Positions 1-14,103 are shown, counted from the first letter of the stretch. The stretch: 64,000 nucleotides of DNA from Dirofilaria immitis (GCA_024305405.1 JAKNDB010000067.1:452001-516000); one strand, 5' to 3'. Numbers and translations are program-made. The notes: generated by a model from the letters alone, not told the origin.

Positions 1-2960
1 AGCGAATAAAATAATTACAGATCATTTTATTCTTCCAATTTTACATGATAGTCCTATAATTGGGGTATATTCATTTTAAATTAATTTAATTAACTAATTT
101 CATTGATTTAAATTATATCAATCTGACAACAATTAACTCTATTGAGAAATCATTCTATCATCTGTTTTGTTTACTGCAACTGTTAACTATTTATTTCTAC
201 TACTAACGTTGTTAACAATGATAAGATGATTATTGATAAAGCAATACAAATGATGTTGCCAGTTCGAGGTTTATTGATGTTCTCTATTCAAAATGAAGTC
301 TAAGTGATAGAGGGATGATTAAATGTCTACGATTCTATTCATATTTCATTTCTCTTCCATCTTTTTAATATTCAATCTTATCACTCCTGTCAGTATTAAA
401 ATTGATCATATTTTTTTGCATGTTTTTCATTGCAATCATTCTTATTATCAGTGTATATATATTTATATCATTAATATTATCCAGGTATGATTGAAATCTC
501 TTATATCACATCTGTTTGCCTTTCTCATTGGCCATCTGAAATCTATCTGAAAGCTTTGTATAATTTTCCATTTGTTTTTATTATTTTTAAAATACATACT
601 TTTTTAATATTCTAAATTCATACTAAAAATTAAAAATTATTGATACAGAAATTAGCGATCAAAGATCTACGATATACTTATTAGCTGATAAAAAGCATAA
701 TAACAGTTAATTTCATTGTGATAAGATCACTAGCTTATCTAAATTATTCGAGAAAAGTGACTGATTGATTTATTGAAGGGAAAGAATTGAGTTATTAATT
801 ATAATCGCTTTCTTAAATTAATTTTATTTGTAAATGATAATTTGATGGAAGGATTTTTCAACTTTTCGAATTTAATTATTCTCGAATTTAATCACGACAT
901 CTTATCATTTTTATCAGTTTATCCATTCTTGTTATTACATTCCATGAATTAAGATCTTGCCTTAGTTTTAATTAATAGATTATCCAGGTAAAATGATGTG
1001 TTAAATTATCAATTATTTATTTTCGGATGTACCCATTCATTCTGCTTATATAAAATTCCTACATTTTTTTTCTTAATTAATTCAAAAGAATACTATATAT
1101 AAACACATACAGTACGATTACTTTTTATCAATGATCCATTATCGTTCAGCCCTTTATTACAGTAATCTAGTAATTATCAGATTAATAGGGTGAAGAAAAA
1201 GTTCTTTAAATGCGATTTATCGTATAAAATTTGTAATAATTTGAAATGATGAATGAATGACCGAATAAAATGGAACTATATGAGTGGTAAAAAAGTTTGA
1301 CAAATTATGAAAATTTAGAAGTATCAATTTATCTGTTTATCAGAAATGAAATAGAATGAATTGAATTAGTTTTGTTAATTCTATCAGCAATAAAAATTAC
1401 TTCTAAGCAAAAGGCTTACTTATGAGATTAAAGGATGGCCCATTCCCAAACTGAATTTTAATTTTAATATTTGAACTTTGAATTTGATTAAATTTCTTTT
1501 CACAAATAATTTTTAGAATTTCAAGATTCCCTATTTTTCTTCCTTCGATTCTTTATAAGTTATGCAACTACAGCACTTCAAAGAATATCACCATAGTATG
1601 CTATCAGGTTAATAGGTTATTGACCCTTGAAGAATGATGAACTGAACCATGTTTTTATTTTTTTTGTGAATCATAGATGAAATATGTTTTCGTGTATGCT
1701 ATTGCAGTATTAGTATCATCTTAGATAATTCTTCGTTTGCCAAGACAATATATGTTGCATGATACTATATCTAAAGAGACTGTAGGTGGACATCCAGATA
1801 ATATTGACATGTAAGCCGAATGATCTGATGAACTCAAGAGTAATTCTGAATCGCAAATATTTAATGATTGATGATAGACGAATAAATATATTGCGTTTGA
1901 GAAACATATGTGTAATGAGAGAGTTGGACAGAAAAAAGGAAGCGAAAAGAGTGGAGACGATAGATATATCTATTCTCATCAAGTAAAATGATATTGAATA
2001 ATTAATTGTTCGAGATATGATCCATTCAAAGTATCAATTGTTCGAGATATGATCTATTCAAAGTATCAATTGTTTGAGGTATGATCCGTTCAAAGGCATT
2101 GTATCATTTGATTATTTATTTGTTTTATCCTATTATTTTTATACTTTTTTCTCATATGAAAGGGATGTTAATAAGTCGTTGATCGATACGTCAAACTTTT
2201 TCTATTTCAAGACGTAGCACGTCATAACACGTAAGATACTAAAGGTCAATCAATCTTGCGTAATTAATAGTACAATAAGGCATTTATTAGATATTACACT
2301 TTCTCCTTGCAATCATTTTGTTAATTTATTATCATTACGATAAGAAATATAAATGTCATATATTTCATAGTTGGCTGATTCACTTACTTATTACAACCGC
2401 ATATTTATTATTCGTTCATATTACTATCCCTTCTGATTCTTACTTTTTGCTTCCATCTCTCGTTCTCATAAAACAGAAGACAGTTTCAGATTGAGTGCAT
2501 AAGAATATAAAGTTTGGTAAGTAAAAAGCAGATAAGTTTACCTTAATGATTCGGATAAGTTTGTGAACCAAGATGCATATTATCTGATGAATCATACCAG
2601 TCCTCTTATTGCTTTGTTGTGGGATTGGCCAAGTAAATTGTCAATCAAGCTATAATCGATTTTTAATTTCCGTCATATTTATGAACAACAATATATCATT
2701 TTTGCATGTTATCTATAATTAAAAATTGTGCATCTTGGATAAAATCTCGTAACTCTTTTTAAAGTAGTGATATATATTTTATTCATTTATTGCTCGTGAT
2801 TTATAAATTTTACATCTTCGTATAATCTATCACTTAATTTAAAAGATTCCAACATTGATTTGTTACTTTTTAAATTTTCTTTAAATCCGTTTATATGTGA
2901 TTTATTTCTTACATATGTGAATGTGTAAAATTATCTTTTAATGAATCTTAGTTGGGCGAC
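1..2960. other. upstream intergenic region of ctn-1
   Basis: AT-rich DNA without a convincing coding exon. Open frames at 1716-1982 (-) and 1786-1986 (+) overlap each other on opposite strands, have low-complexity composition and no recognisable motif. A possible trans-splice acceptor (TCTTAG) ends near 2951, about 70 bases before the catulin start codon. Otherwise only the short repeat at 2004-2095 stands out. Confidence 0.6.
2004..2095. repeat. 32-base tandem repeat, about 3 copies
   Basis: Three imperfect copies of a 32-base unit beginning AATTGTTCGAGATATGAT, differing at a few positions. It lies about 1 kb upstream of the catulin gene. Confidence 0.8.
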
Positions 2961-3019
2961 ATATGTAACATTCAAAGTGACGCTTAAAGCTAATGCACTC
3001 GTGACGAAGGTCAAGAACT

Positions 3020-6000
3020 ATGAGTAGTACGCGAGTGAATGGTGCAGTAAATACATCATATGCGTTCGATCCTCAAAGCCTTGAAATCAAAACAAAATCG
3101 GTAGAGCAGACTCTGGTTCCACTTGTTACTCAGGTAGAAGTTCACTTATTTTATTGTAAATCTCTTGCTTGGTGAAACAATATTGATTTGTAATCATTAT
3201 TAACTGATTCATAAGACTTTGGAGATTTTTTCTATAGATTTTGATTCTGCAGTATTTTGTTATTGCGATAGGTAGATATACTTTTCCTGATTAAAACCTA
3301 AAAATGGTTATTGCTGGTTTAGTAATAAGTTTCGTAGTTAAGGAATATTACGGATCTATTTCACTTTCTGTGAACGAATTCCTCAGAAAAGTTGAGCTCA
3401 TAAAGACAGAATATGGTGACGTTAGTGATGAAATTTACTATAGCACGCATTTTATTATTTGTTTGCTATTTAGATTCTTTAGTTTCTCACTGATATTGTC
3501 AAAAAGTCATTTTATTCAGATAACAACGCTTGTAAATTTCAAGGAGAGTTATTTGTCGAGCGGTAAAAAGCGATCAGAGAAGGCTCTTCGCTCAGCGTTA
3601 AAAGTATCGATTTTATTTTATCTCATAAAAAGTATCAAATAGAATTTACTCTTGTTATAATTTTTTTCAATTTTAAGTTAAAATTTTTCATTTCTATAAA
3701 ATGCACTTTGTATAATTTTCTTTATTTCAAAAGTTGGTTTTATATTTTTTAGATAGGATCAGCAGTGGAAGCTGCCATCGAACGTTTTGTAGTGGTCGGT
3801 GAAACAATTGCCGATGAAAATCCAGATGTACAACCTGAAATGTATGATGCATGTCACGAAGCTCGACTCGCAGGTAGTACTGTTAAGAATTTCTTGTCTA
3901 ACTAACAATTAATTGTATATTTTGGCTTTTTAAAAAAGGTTTAAACAATTCATTGTAAAAGGAACGTCCTAATTTTATTACCAGAGATTTGAATTATCGT
4001 TTCTTGTTATGCTTTTATTTGGGTAACATCTAGAGATATATATAATAGCAGGCTGTTTTTCTTTGTTTCAAAACCATTCTGCAGTGGAGTGAATTTAAAA
4101 ATATACTGAAATACAGTTATACCCGAATTTCTACTCAGTTTTACAGGAGCTTCAATAGCAAATTTAAATGGTTGTTTAACGGATGATTCGGGTACTACTA
4201 TCGATAAATCTGTTCTGGTGCGAGCTGCACGTCAACTTCTTACTTCTGTAACACGAGTTCTTTTGTTAGCAGATCGTGTACTTGTCAAACATATTCTTAG
4301 ATCTGAAGATAAGGTATTTAAGATTTAATTTCATGGTGTTCCATTCTAGAAATTGCTCCTAATATTATTTTCAAAATTATGAAAAGGTTAACATACAAAA
4401 TGCTTCACCTTTTAAAAACTCCGGATAAAAAAACTCCAGAATTTTTTTTCCTTAAAGAGCAGAAGACTTAAATATGAAAAATTTTATTTCATTGTTTTAT
4501 TTTAATCTATTATAGATAGCATATTCATTGGTAAAATTAGAAAATACAACAAATTTTACGGATTTTGTAAAAATTTTCACCGAATTTGGCGGTGATATGG
4601 TTGATTTGGCCCATCGCTCAGGCGATCGACAGAATGATTTGAAAAGTGAAAAACGTCGTGGACAAATGGCTGTAGCACGTACAATGTTGGAACGGTTAAC
4701 GATGTTGCTGTTAACTTCGAATAAAACACTCTTAAGGCATCCAGATAGCGATAGCGCACGACAATGTCGAAATGGAGTTTTTCAACAGGTTCATTTATTG
4801 AAATGTTTTTTAGACTATTTTAGAGAAAATAATCCGAAATATTGTTATTGATAAGAAAACTTAAGGAAAAAAATTTAAAAAAAAACGATTTCTATGATAA
4901 AATATATACGAAGTAAATAAATATATATAACAATGTAATTACGGAACCGACATTTTTTCAACAGCAAAAAAACATATAAGCTATTTAGGTGCCCTCAATG
5001 TGACAGTATATATATATCAATCATTTTCAGATGCGTTTAGCTTTACAGTTGATCGCACTTTGCGTCTCCGATGGTGTAATGCACTTCGATGCATCACATT
5101 TTACATCACCATCCAGTGAAGAGGTTTTAGATATTGGAATGCAATTAACTGCTAATGCAGCCATCAGGCGGTTAATGGTATTTTTAAGCTATAACAATGA
5201 ACTGTATATATTTCCAAAGTTAATGATTTTTTATTGAAATATTTATATTTTTATTCATAAGCTGCTAACTTCAATCATCATTTTTCGAAGGTAATCTTCA
5301 ATTCTTCTTTTATCCAGGAAATGCTAGAGATGGTGCGGATGACATGTAATGTTGGAACTGGTACAAGGGAGCGACTAGTAAGTGGTTTGGATTCACTGTG
5401 TGAAATGACTCAGGATTTTACTGATTCAGCCTATACTCCGCATCATCATCGTGAACAGATTTTGGATTTCTTAGAAGAATGTCGATTTGAATTAACAAAT
5501 CTTATACAGCCTGATGTATAATTTTTGCATAAATGATTGATATTTGAGAACTATATTTTGAAACTGTTTTTGACATTTATTTATCATATATAGCATTCAT
5601 GAAATCCAAACACTTATAGGAAACGGTTTCATGTAGGCAAGAGAAATTATTCAATATTTAATCTTTTTTAATCATTCAGTATTAATATGTGACCTTTTCT
5701 TAAGCTAATTTATTATTTTAAATGCTTTGTTCATTACTCTAATATGATTAAATTATGAATAATTCAGATTGCTGATGAGCCTTTAAGGAATGAAAGTATC
5801 GAAGTGAGTGTGGAAAGGCTTACTCGAAGACTGAAGGATCTCAGGAAGCAACTACAAATTGTAGCTATGGAACAAGTATTTTATTTTAAATTTAATTCCA
5901 TTAATCATTATCAACACAAAATTATAAATTGTCTTTTCCATCTTGTTTGCAGGTCTCGGAAGTATTACGTACGAATGAAGATCAAATAATTTTATCATCT

Positions 6001-9000
6001 ATCAAAGCATGTTCTGTTTCGGGTGATATTGATGGTGTTGAAAAATTCCTTGAAGAATTTCGTGAACATGCAGAACATATACAGGAAGTAATTTTTATTT
6101 CTATCTCAAAATTCTATTTTATATCTGGCTGAAGAATGGGCATATAATTATAAGATTTGAGAATATGCAAAATGTATGTACATCGTAACTGACTCAGATA
6201 CCATACTGATCTTAGACTTTCTGATTTTTGCCTTTTGGATAAACTAAATTTATACCGCTTGCTATCCGAGAAACTGGATTTGTTTATAATGGATTTTAAT
6301 TTGGGTGTGTCGGCTTTTACATCATATATCGTTAACGGATGGTTTACACGTTGCCACAGGACATGCGGAACGAAACTTACGATCTCTTGCTCCATTGGTG
6401 CGTTTTAATCCATTTTCACAATGTTGTTTCAAAAAGTAGCATTGCTTCACACTTCACTTCAAATGTATTTTCTCACAGATCGGAAGTATATGTAAAAAAA
6501 AAAATTATTTCTGGAAAAAATTTATTTCTGCATAATTATGGTTTGAAGACATTATTGGCTGGTCGCACATTATGCATACATCCATCTTCACGTATATCAC
6601 GAGAGAACGTAGAAGTTTTTGTGATACATGGGCACAATGTGTCAATGATTTGTCGAGATTAGCAAAAGAAACGGATACAGCGGCAAGTGGTCGTTTAGCA
6701 GCGGAAAAACAAGCGTATATGTCGCTACCCAGGCCAGGGTAAGTCAATCAATTATATCATAAGGCGCTGTTTCATCATCGACGTCTGATCATTCAGCTTT
6801 CCTTCTCAAAGCGTTCTAGATATTCTCATTCATATTCAGAAGATCAATTTCATTTTTATAATATAGAATTGATGAGGCATTTGAAGGATGCTGTAGAACT
6901 TATGGAACAATTCTATCGACTGATTGAAGACACTTGCTCTTCAAATATTTTGGCTCCAAATACAAATAAGCCTTTTGCTGTGGGTGCAAATTTTTCGCAC
7001 ATACTGGATGATTTGCAAGATGAAGAGAATAAGATGGATATTCAAGATCCATCTCCACCACCTCTTCCTAAACATCGAATAAAATATTGCTGAATAGACT
7101 TTTGCAGTGCTAACAAAACTACAAAATAAAAGTCTTTTTGATTTAAAAATTATAAATATTTTGAAGTCAAAATTTGGTTTGTAGAGTTTTTGGATTTTAC
7201 TTTGCAGCGTTTGATGGTTTTATTATTTTTGATTTTGCATGAAATTTTTGGTAGCTTTTTGTGCAATATCGTAAAAATTGATATTTACCACAGTTTTGCA
7301 ACCACACTAATAATTATTATGTTTTTATATTAAATTCGCATCATGTTCTTTGCTGTGATCGTCAGATATTCTTTTATTCGTTTTCTTACTTTCATTTTTT
7401 ATTTTATTTTTTTATTAGTTTAAAACATTAAGTCTTCCTTAATTCAAATACTTTAAGTCAAGCCAAATATTTAAACAGCAATGAAAAGTCTGCAAACTTT
7501 AGATTTCAAAAACTTGAATTCTATAGATTTCTTATTTCTATGCAAATAGTTTTGTTTGTATATTTGTTTACTCTTCAAATGTTTTAGACTTCATTTATTT
7601 GAATAACATGAAATATTTCGTCCTGCAAATTTCTTTTTCTTCAGATATTCACTTCTGGTACTTTTTCTACCCTCTACACAAGGATTCATATGTTTATTTA
7701 CTTTGTTATCAGTCTGTCTCTCAGAACAGAAATAGCCAATTGTAAAAGACTGTATCCATTCACGCATGTATCTAATAACTCACAATCACTTAATTATTAA
7801 TCAGTAGATTGCTATCAGCTATGCTTTACGAAGATTGTAGACATTTTATTTAATTACAAAGTTGTAGTAAATATTTGGTAACAGTTAGTATTGTGAAATG
7901 ATTTGCATGGAATTCTACGATTATTTCGTGGTGTGATTGTTTAGCTGTGTAGAACTTTTGAAACTCTTGTTTTATTTTTTTATATTTAAAATTTCTGAAA
8001 AAGTTTTTTACACGCAGTTATCTATGGAGTGCCTGTCAATTTTCAATAATTGCAATTGATTTGCATGCCTGAAACATGGTTATTAACGCCTTGTTTCAAG
8101 TATGGAAGGAAAAATTGTTAAATCCAGAAACTGAAGTTGACAATTGTGACCTTCCTGCACTTGAGGTTTCTGGAATATCTGATTTGAAGTCTCGCAGTCC
8201 AGAAAGGATGACGTACAGGAAACTGTGTTTTGACTGTTACTGCTTAAAGTTTAACATTTTCCTTTAAATTCTTTCGTTGGTGTTGCTTGCTGTGTTTAAA
8301 TCATCATATGTTATAATTTATGGATGCATGTAAAAATAACTAAATATCTAAATATCTATATATATGAAATAAAGAGTATTGTGATCGAAAATCGTCATGA
8401 TTTAAGCTGAAGACCTTAAACGATTAATAGAAAATCATTTGAATGAAAGCAAATAAAATCCTCGAAATAGTAAATAGGTTGCAGTGTTTGCGTTTAATCC
8501 GTTCTGTCATTTATAGTAATTAGTGCTAGCAAATTTGAATGATGCCAAAACTTCATGACCTCACTAGTCTGCTCATTAGTGTTAGTAACGATAAAGATCG
8601 CAATTGATGAATGGTGGGATATCAGTACACATCAATCCAACGTAGTTAATTCAGGGAATGTTTTCGTTATGATTGCTTATGCTATGATTGATATTAGCCA
8701 AACTCTTATTATAAATATAAGTCAAAGATGCTGTTATCGAATTGGATTGCAAATTATTCGAAAAGATGAGAAATGGTTTCCGAACTAGTCTGCATGTTTC
8801 GCTGATTACGTTTAACAAGTGATTCAATTTCAGAAACATGGTACAACACAAAAACCAACAAAGCCGATTACTCTTGATGTGGAAGTAAGTTCTTCCTAAA
8901 ATTTATCAATATGGGAATAGAATCTCTGATATAAAATCAATTGATGCTTTTAATGTTTTCCACAAAAAAAATCAACACTGTTTGGATTCTGAATGGACTG

Positions 9001-10482
9001 AGTGATCGAAAGATTTTTATAAATCAAATAATCTAGAAAGAAGAAGTCTTATTCAGTGGTACTCTCCATCAAATTATACTGAAAACATCAAGCGTATTTT
9101 CATACCATTGGAAGTTATTGTGATAAGTCAATTAATTTAGCTATTTCTAATTAATGAGCACAACTTATTGAAAAAAATCTCCGAAGACATCCAGAACTTG
9201 GCTTTCGACTACTTCCAGGACCAGCAGAAAATAGCAAAAGTTGGTTTGGAGATGAAACTTCTGACCTCCGAAGTTGATGCGGAAGCAGAAAAGTGGGATG
9301 AATATGCAGAAAATGATATTGTCAAACGCGCCAAAGCAATGTCTTCTATGGCTTATAATATGTATCTTTTTACACGAGGTGATGGACCATTGAAAACAAC
9401 GCATGACCTTTTCACGCAGGCAGAATTTTTTGCAGAACAAGCGAACAAGATGTATAAAACGGTCCGAGAATTTTGTTATGAGGTACATTTTTGGTTTTAT
9501 CGATTTTTAGCGAGAAATTAATGATAGTAGTAATAGCAACATTAACTGCAAAGATCATTATGTAGTTGTTATAATGGCAAAAATACAAGTAATAATCTCG
9601 ATAGTATTATTTCTAATTAGCTTAATAGTCTATGATTTCAGGTACCGGGAAGTGCAGAAAAGAACGATCTGTCTACTATTCTAGAAAAAATACCGATACA
9701 TTGTCAACAGTTACAAGTACTGGTAAAAGTCCGACAGTCGGTAAACCCGCCACGTTTTCCAAAGTAACTTACAATTAACACACTAATCAAAATGCGTTTG
9801 ATTTTAGTAGTAATTAAATTGCAATCATTTTTCACAATCTTAAACTATTTCTTCAAAAATTAGCTCTCTTTGAACATTTTACCTTTAATCATTGCATACC
9901 AGGATTTTTAAGTAGTTACTAGTTAAACTTTTACTAAATCACTACTAGTTTTTCAACTTTTCAACTTAATTAGTCAGTACTCGGATTGTTTTTTAATCAG
10001 TTTGATATTTTGAAAATGAATCCTATCATATCTGATAACAACTTAGTTAAAGTTAATTCTATATCACGCTAAGTGATCCTTCGTTTTTAAGTGAAAGTAT
10101 TTTGCAGGTTGATTCGGTGATACAAGAGACAAAGAATTTGATGAATGAAATTGCTAAACTTGTTACTGCTTGCTTCGTTTGCGCAACTAAGGTCGGTAGC
10201 AAACGCTTATATATATATTCCGATTTTTTTGCTTATAACATATAATTAATTCTGTGTTGTTTTAATTTCCTGAATCAAATCCTGTCCTTGAAATTATTGA
10301 AATCAAAATCGCAATTTTTTCAGTTCGAAATTGAATTTCATGGTTCGTCGGCTCCACGACAAGTACTTGGTGATGGTGATTATACGCAACGTAGCAGTAG
10401 GGAATCTACACTGTGGAGGCGAACTCCATCAATGCGACGAACTACGCAGGCACCCATAGTTCAGGTTTATCCAAATAAGTGA
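3020..10482 (+). CDS. ctn-1: alpha-catulin (CTN-1), vinculin/alpha-catenin family
   Basis: Exons by homology and splice signals: 3020-3133, 3520-3603, 3753-3873, 4147-4313, 4516-4788, 5031-5177, 5318-5515, 5768-5875, 5953-6087, 6305-6397, 6549-6738, 8834-8884, 9219-9482, 9642-9763, 10108-10191, 10324-10482; about 770 residues, close to human alpha-catulin. Diagnostic stretches are LEIKTKSVEQTLVPLVTQ in exon 1, HRSGDRQNDLK in exon 5, DFTDSAYT in exon 7, CRLLHHIS in exon 10, HPSSRISREN in exon 11 and YLFTRGDGPLKTT in exon 13. These match catulin better than alpha-catenin (HMP-1). Known: the family is made of helical bundles; in C. elegans CTN-1 works with the dystrophin complex to place the SLO-1 BK channel. 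Odd: the frame needs one extra base at 6616-6620 (T run), 6737-6739 (G run at a donor) and 9725-9728 (A run), and exon 10 follows GG at 6303-6304 instead of AG. Assembly error is the likeliest cause. Confidence 0.93.
6867..7093 (+). CDS. candidate alternative terminal exon of ctn-1
   Basis: An open stretch follows an acceptor (ATATAG ending at 6866) inside the large catulin intron. It reads ...MRHLKDAVELMEQFYRLIED, then a Pro-rich end with PSPPPLPKHR, and stops at 7091-7093. AATAAA follows 32 bases later, as expected for a 3' terminal exon. Joined to exon 11 it would give a catulin lacking the C-terminal third. The needed phase (one leftover base) does not match exon 11 as I read it, but exon 11 itself contains suspected base losses, so the phase is not decisive. 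I recognise no homologue. It could also be the last exon of something else. Confidence 0.45.
7125..7130 (+). terminator. AATAAA poly(A) signal after the alternative exon
   Basis: Canonical AATAAA 32 bases after the stop at 7093. This distance is usual for short nematode 3' UTRs and supports a transcript ending inside the catulin intron. Confidence 0.45.
8076..8267 (+). other. unexplained 63-codon open frame in the ctn-1 intron
   Basis: It starts MVINALFQVWKEKLLN and has mixed, non-repetitive composition (PETEVDNCDLPALEVSG, then SRSPERMTYR), unlike the usual AT-rich chance frames here. A pyrimidine-rich stretch with an AG near 8017 lies upstream. It could be an alternative first exon for a short catulin form, with a possible GT donor near 8212. 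However, that phase does not fit the next exon at 8834. No homology recognised. Confidence 0.25.
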
Positions 10483-13400
10483 TCATGAAAAGATGTTGTA
10501 ATTTTATTATGCGTTAGAGGTTAATTACAATTAAATGAGGCAAGCATTTCGCTAGAAATATTAGTTAGGCTTCTTTTTCCTTAAATATTCTGATAAAAAT
10601 GGTAAGCTATTACTGCACTGTTTGGAATATAAGATATATTACTAAAATTTATTGAGAAAAAACCATGATGCGGCAGATTTATAAACGCATAGGTTAAAGA
10701 TATGATATCAATTCAACAAACAGAAATAAGATTGCAGTATAATAGATAATGACTATAAAAGATTATTTTAAAATTCAAATTTTTCAGTGACTGGTACTTC
10801 ATATTATTTTTCCTATTTGGTCGATCTTCTCAATCGGATTATGAAACCCTTAATCTGTCTTTTATTTTTCTCAGTGATGTTCTAATTATTAACTGCTCGT
10901 TTGAACTATTTTGCTTTCTAACCGTTGATTTGTAGAAAGTTATTGAAAAATGGATTGGAAATTGAAGAATTTAGCTGATCTGAAACTCTTGCATTTATAT
11001 ATTTGTAACATTTATATATTTGTAATGATTAAATTAATATAGAACAATGAAATATAAAAGGAAAAAGATAATATAGCAGATAGATCAGGTAGCACTACAG
11101 CAAACTGTAAAATAACGAATTGGATGAAATAGAATCTAGTGGCATGGAGCAGATCATTTTATTTATTCTTATCTATATTACGATAGAGTTGGTTGAAGTA
11201 GTATATAATTTTTATTAAAAAAAAATTCTATTCCATGCTGTGCTCACATTATACGATGCTATATTGTATATTGAATATTGTTATAATAAATTGAAATGAA
11301 CAAATTAAAAATATTCCAAACAACATTTAATGAAGTTGTTGATAAATCGACTGGCAGTAAGGAAGCTTAATTTATTCATAGATGTCTTTCTTTTTTTTTT
11401 TTCTAATTCGTATGAAATGTCTTGAGCTATCATGCGTATTTGACAAAATTAATTTTCATAATACTCAAATCCAAACTGCCCAATATAATGAGCAAATTGT
11501 TGAATGAATATTTTTGTTGAGTACAAAAAATATAATTATTATTGTTCCATTATAGACAGAATCTTTTAGCTTTGATGTTTTTTTTTCCGAAGTAAATAAT
11601 AGATGCGAATGGATGATCTGACATTCTTTTAAGGAAAAATCATTCTTATCCTTAAAAAGACATATACGAATAAGTCAATTGACATTTTTCTTTTTATGAA
11701 TTCAGTTTCAAATTTTATTATATGTTTATACATTTATTGATGTTCCTTTGTGTACGCATTCTTTCAGAATACTTCTCACTTTTAATTTTATTCAAAATCT
11801 TGTAAAGTTTAAATGATTATTTATTTATTTGTTGACTTCATTAATTTTCCACTACTATTAATCTATTTCGCTATATTACAAATTTCTTTCATTCAAATGT
11901 AAACTTAATGTAAAAAGCAAATTTATAGACTTTTCGTATTTTCTAAAAATTATCAAATTCTATCATTTTCTGAAGTCTTTTTTTTTTTTGCAAAAGTAAG
12001 ATGGAAGAAAAGTTTATCGAAGTTGGTGGGTCATTCCTGGCAAAAGGTCATGCATGTGCTTTTTATTTTGACCCTCGCTACGGATTAATAATTCAATCTC
12101 GACAGGAATATATATCATTTATCATCGTTTCTACAATCGATTTAGATGAATATATATCATTTAATAATGAATTAATGAATAGAATTACTGTGAAGGAAAA
12201 AAAAGCTTGAATAATTCACTTCTGTAGAATAGTGGGAGAATATGGGGATAGAGAGAATAACAGGTCACCGATCGGAGAAAGGAATGTCAATCGATTTTCA
12301 CAGCATTGCTCATCAAATTTAGCTTTTTTTTTTTTTTTCCTAAATCGATGATTTCTAATTTTTGTTATCAGTTGTATTGATTGAAATGATTACTATTATT
12401 ATTATTATTTGTATTTGTATAAACAATTAATTCGTATTGAATTTTTCCTGCTTTATTTTCATTAAATTACATTTTACAAAATAATTAATTACTAAAAACT
12501 TTTACAATTCAAATTTAAATATCACAAAAATTTACTAATATATTGATAATGTTATCATATCTGTTATAAAATATTGAAAGAATAAGGCAAAGTCAAAATT
12601 AAATAAAATATTTGAAATAGTTTATTTACAAATAAATATTTCATTTCTAATATTCATTCTCAAATTTATCTAATTTATGAATTAAAAGTTTTCTTTTTTC
12701 TTTTTGCTCTCGATCAAATAAATTTTTTTAGACATATAGCGTTGTCATTTTAACTACGAGTGTTTCTTGATAAAATTCAATCATTTATTAATTGATACTA
12801 TCAAATCATTTGCAATGTCAAATTTGATATGATAATAATATAATGATTGATAATAATTGCAATGAACGATTGAAAAAGATTTTTTCTTTTTTACTACATA
12901 TTATGTACATTTTGCATATTACAATGCAAACTTAACAACATGCATTTTTATTCAATAATGTTTAGCATAATAACTAGAAATTATTTGCATACAGATTAAA
13001 GATTGATTGATTGATTGATTTATTATAAATAGATTCATTGTTAAAATGGAGAACCAAAGATCTCGAGACCTTCATAAAAATCGAGAAAAAAAATTAATAT
13101 ATCAATTTGTTATAAGAAAATTTGTTGAATGTTGTTATTCATAGGATGTCTAAATTTTATAATTCGTATTACATGTTTACTAGTAATAAATTTATTTGCC
13201 TAATAAATTTAGACAGATAAGGTTTTTCTTTTTTTTTTTTTTTGCTTGTTTCTGAGATGAATCAGGAATAAAAGAGCTCAAAAAATTATCAGATATTTTA
13301 TTATTATCAAATTAGAAACTAATTATCCGAGAAATCAATTAACTATCTTTTATACCAGACGACGAAATACCTACTAATAATTATGAGGGAATCAGCGAAT

Positions 13401-13815
13401 GATTAGTTCTCTGTTTTATGATATTATTTTAATATATTCATAGTATTATTACAAATTTTTCCAATGCATATTACCGTATCAATAATTTTAATATTAATAG
13501 TATGAACCATTTGATCATTTCTATGTTATTTTACTTTTGCTGAAATAAAATTTACCAACCAAAGTTTAGATGATAAACTAAGTTGTGTATATGTAAATTA
13601 GAGATTAAAATTAGTATAAAAAGAATTTATCATTTTATTAACTATTTTTTAATTCATAATATTTTATCCTCACAGCTTCCATAATCATTTATTAATATTA
13701 ATGAATAATTATGAAAATATTTTATTTCATCGTTATGAATTATTTCATTTGGCCATATATATAATTGTCTCTAAATAATATTAGCCTAATTTTTATTTTA
13801 TAAATAATTTATTTT

Positions 13816-13856
13816 ATTTTTATAGCAAATATTTACAAAATATTTGCTATAAAAAT
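13816..13856. repeat. perfect inverted repeat, 18-base arms, 5-base loop
   Basis: Left arm 13816-13833 and right arm 13839-13856 are exact reverse complements around the loop TACAA. The stem would be AT-rich. It is not adjacent to a coding region, so a transcription terminator role is not indicated. Confidence 0.85.
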
Positions 13857-14103
13857 ATGCTAAATTTACTAAAATTAATAATAAGAAAAAAAGAGAGAAG
13901 GAAAAAAATGTCGTATGAAATTTAATAATTGAAAAAATTGTTTGATATTTTAATTAAATATTTTTCTAATTAATAATTTATTTTATTATATTATATACAA
14001 AAAAAAAAACGAAGAAATAATATTTTTATTTCTTTCCTATCAAATTATAAAAAAATAAAATTTTAAATATTTTTCGTTTTCATTTCATTTTGTATAAAAT
14101 AAT

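Noticed and set aside
1716..1986. Overlapping antisense open frames
   Set aside because: Same DNA open on both strands, no conservation signal, no splice context.
3020..10482. alpha-catenin (HMP-1) as the identity of the first gene
   Set aside because: The N-terminus (LEIKTKSVEQTL), TRGDGPLKT context and short C-terminus match alpha-catulin much better. Alpha-catenin's actin-binding tail is absent.
12001..12210. Small gene MEEKFIEVGGSFLAKG...
   Set aside because: An acceptor-like site precedes it, but no family is recognised, the second half is internally repetitive and no further exon fits.
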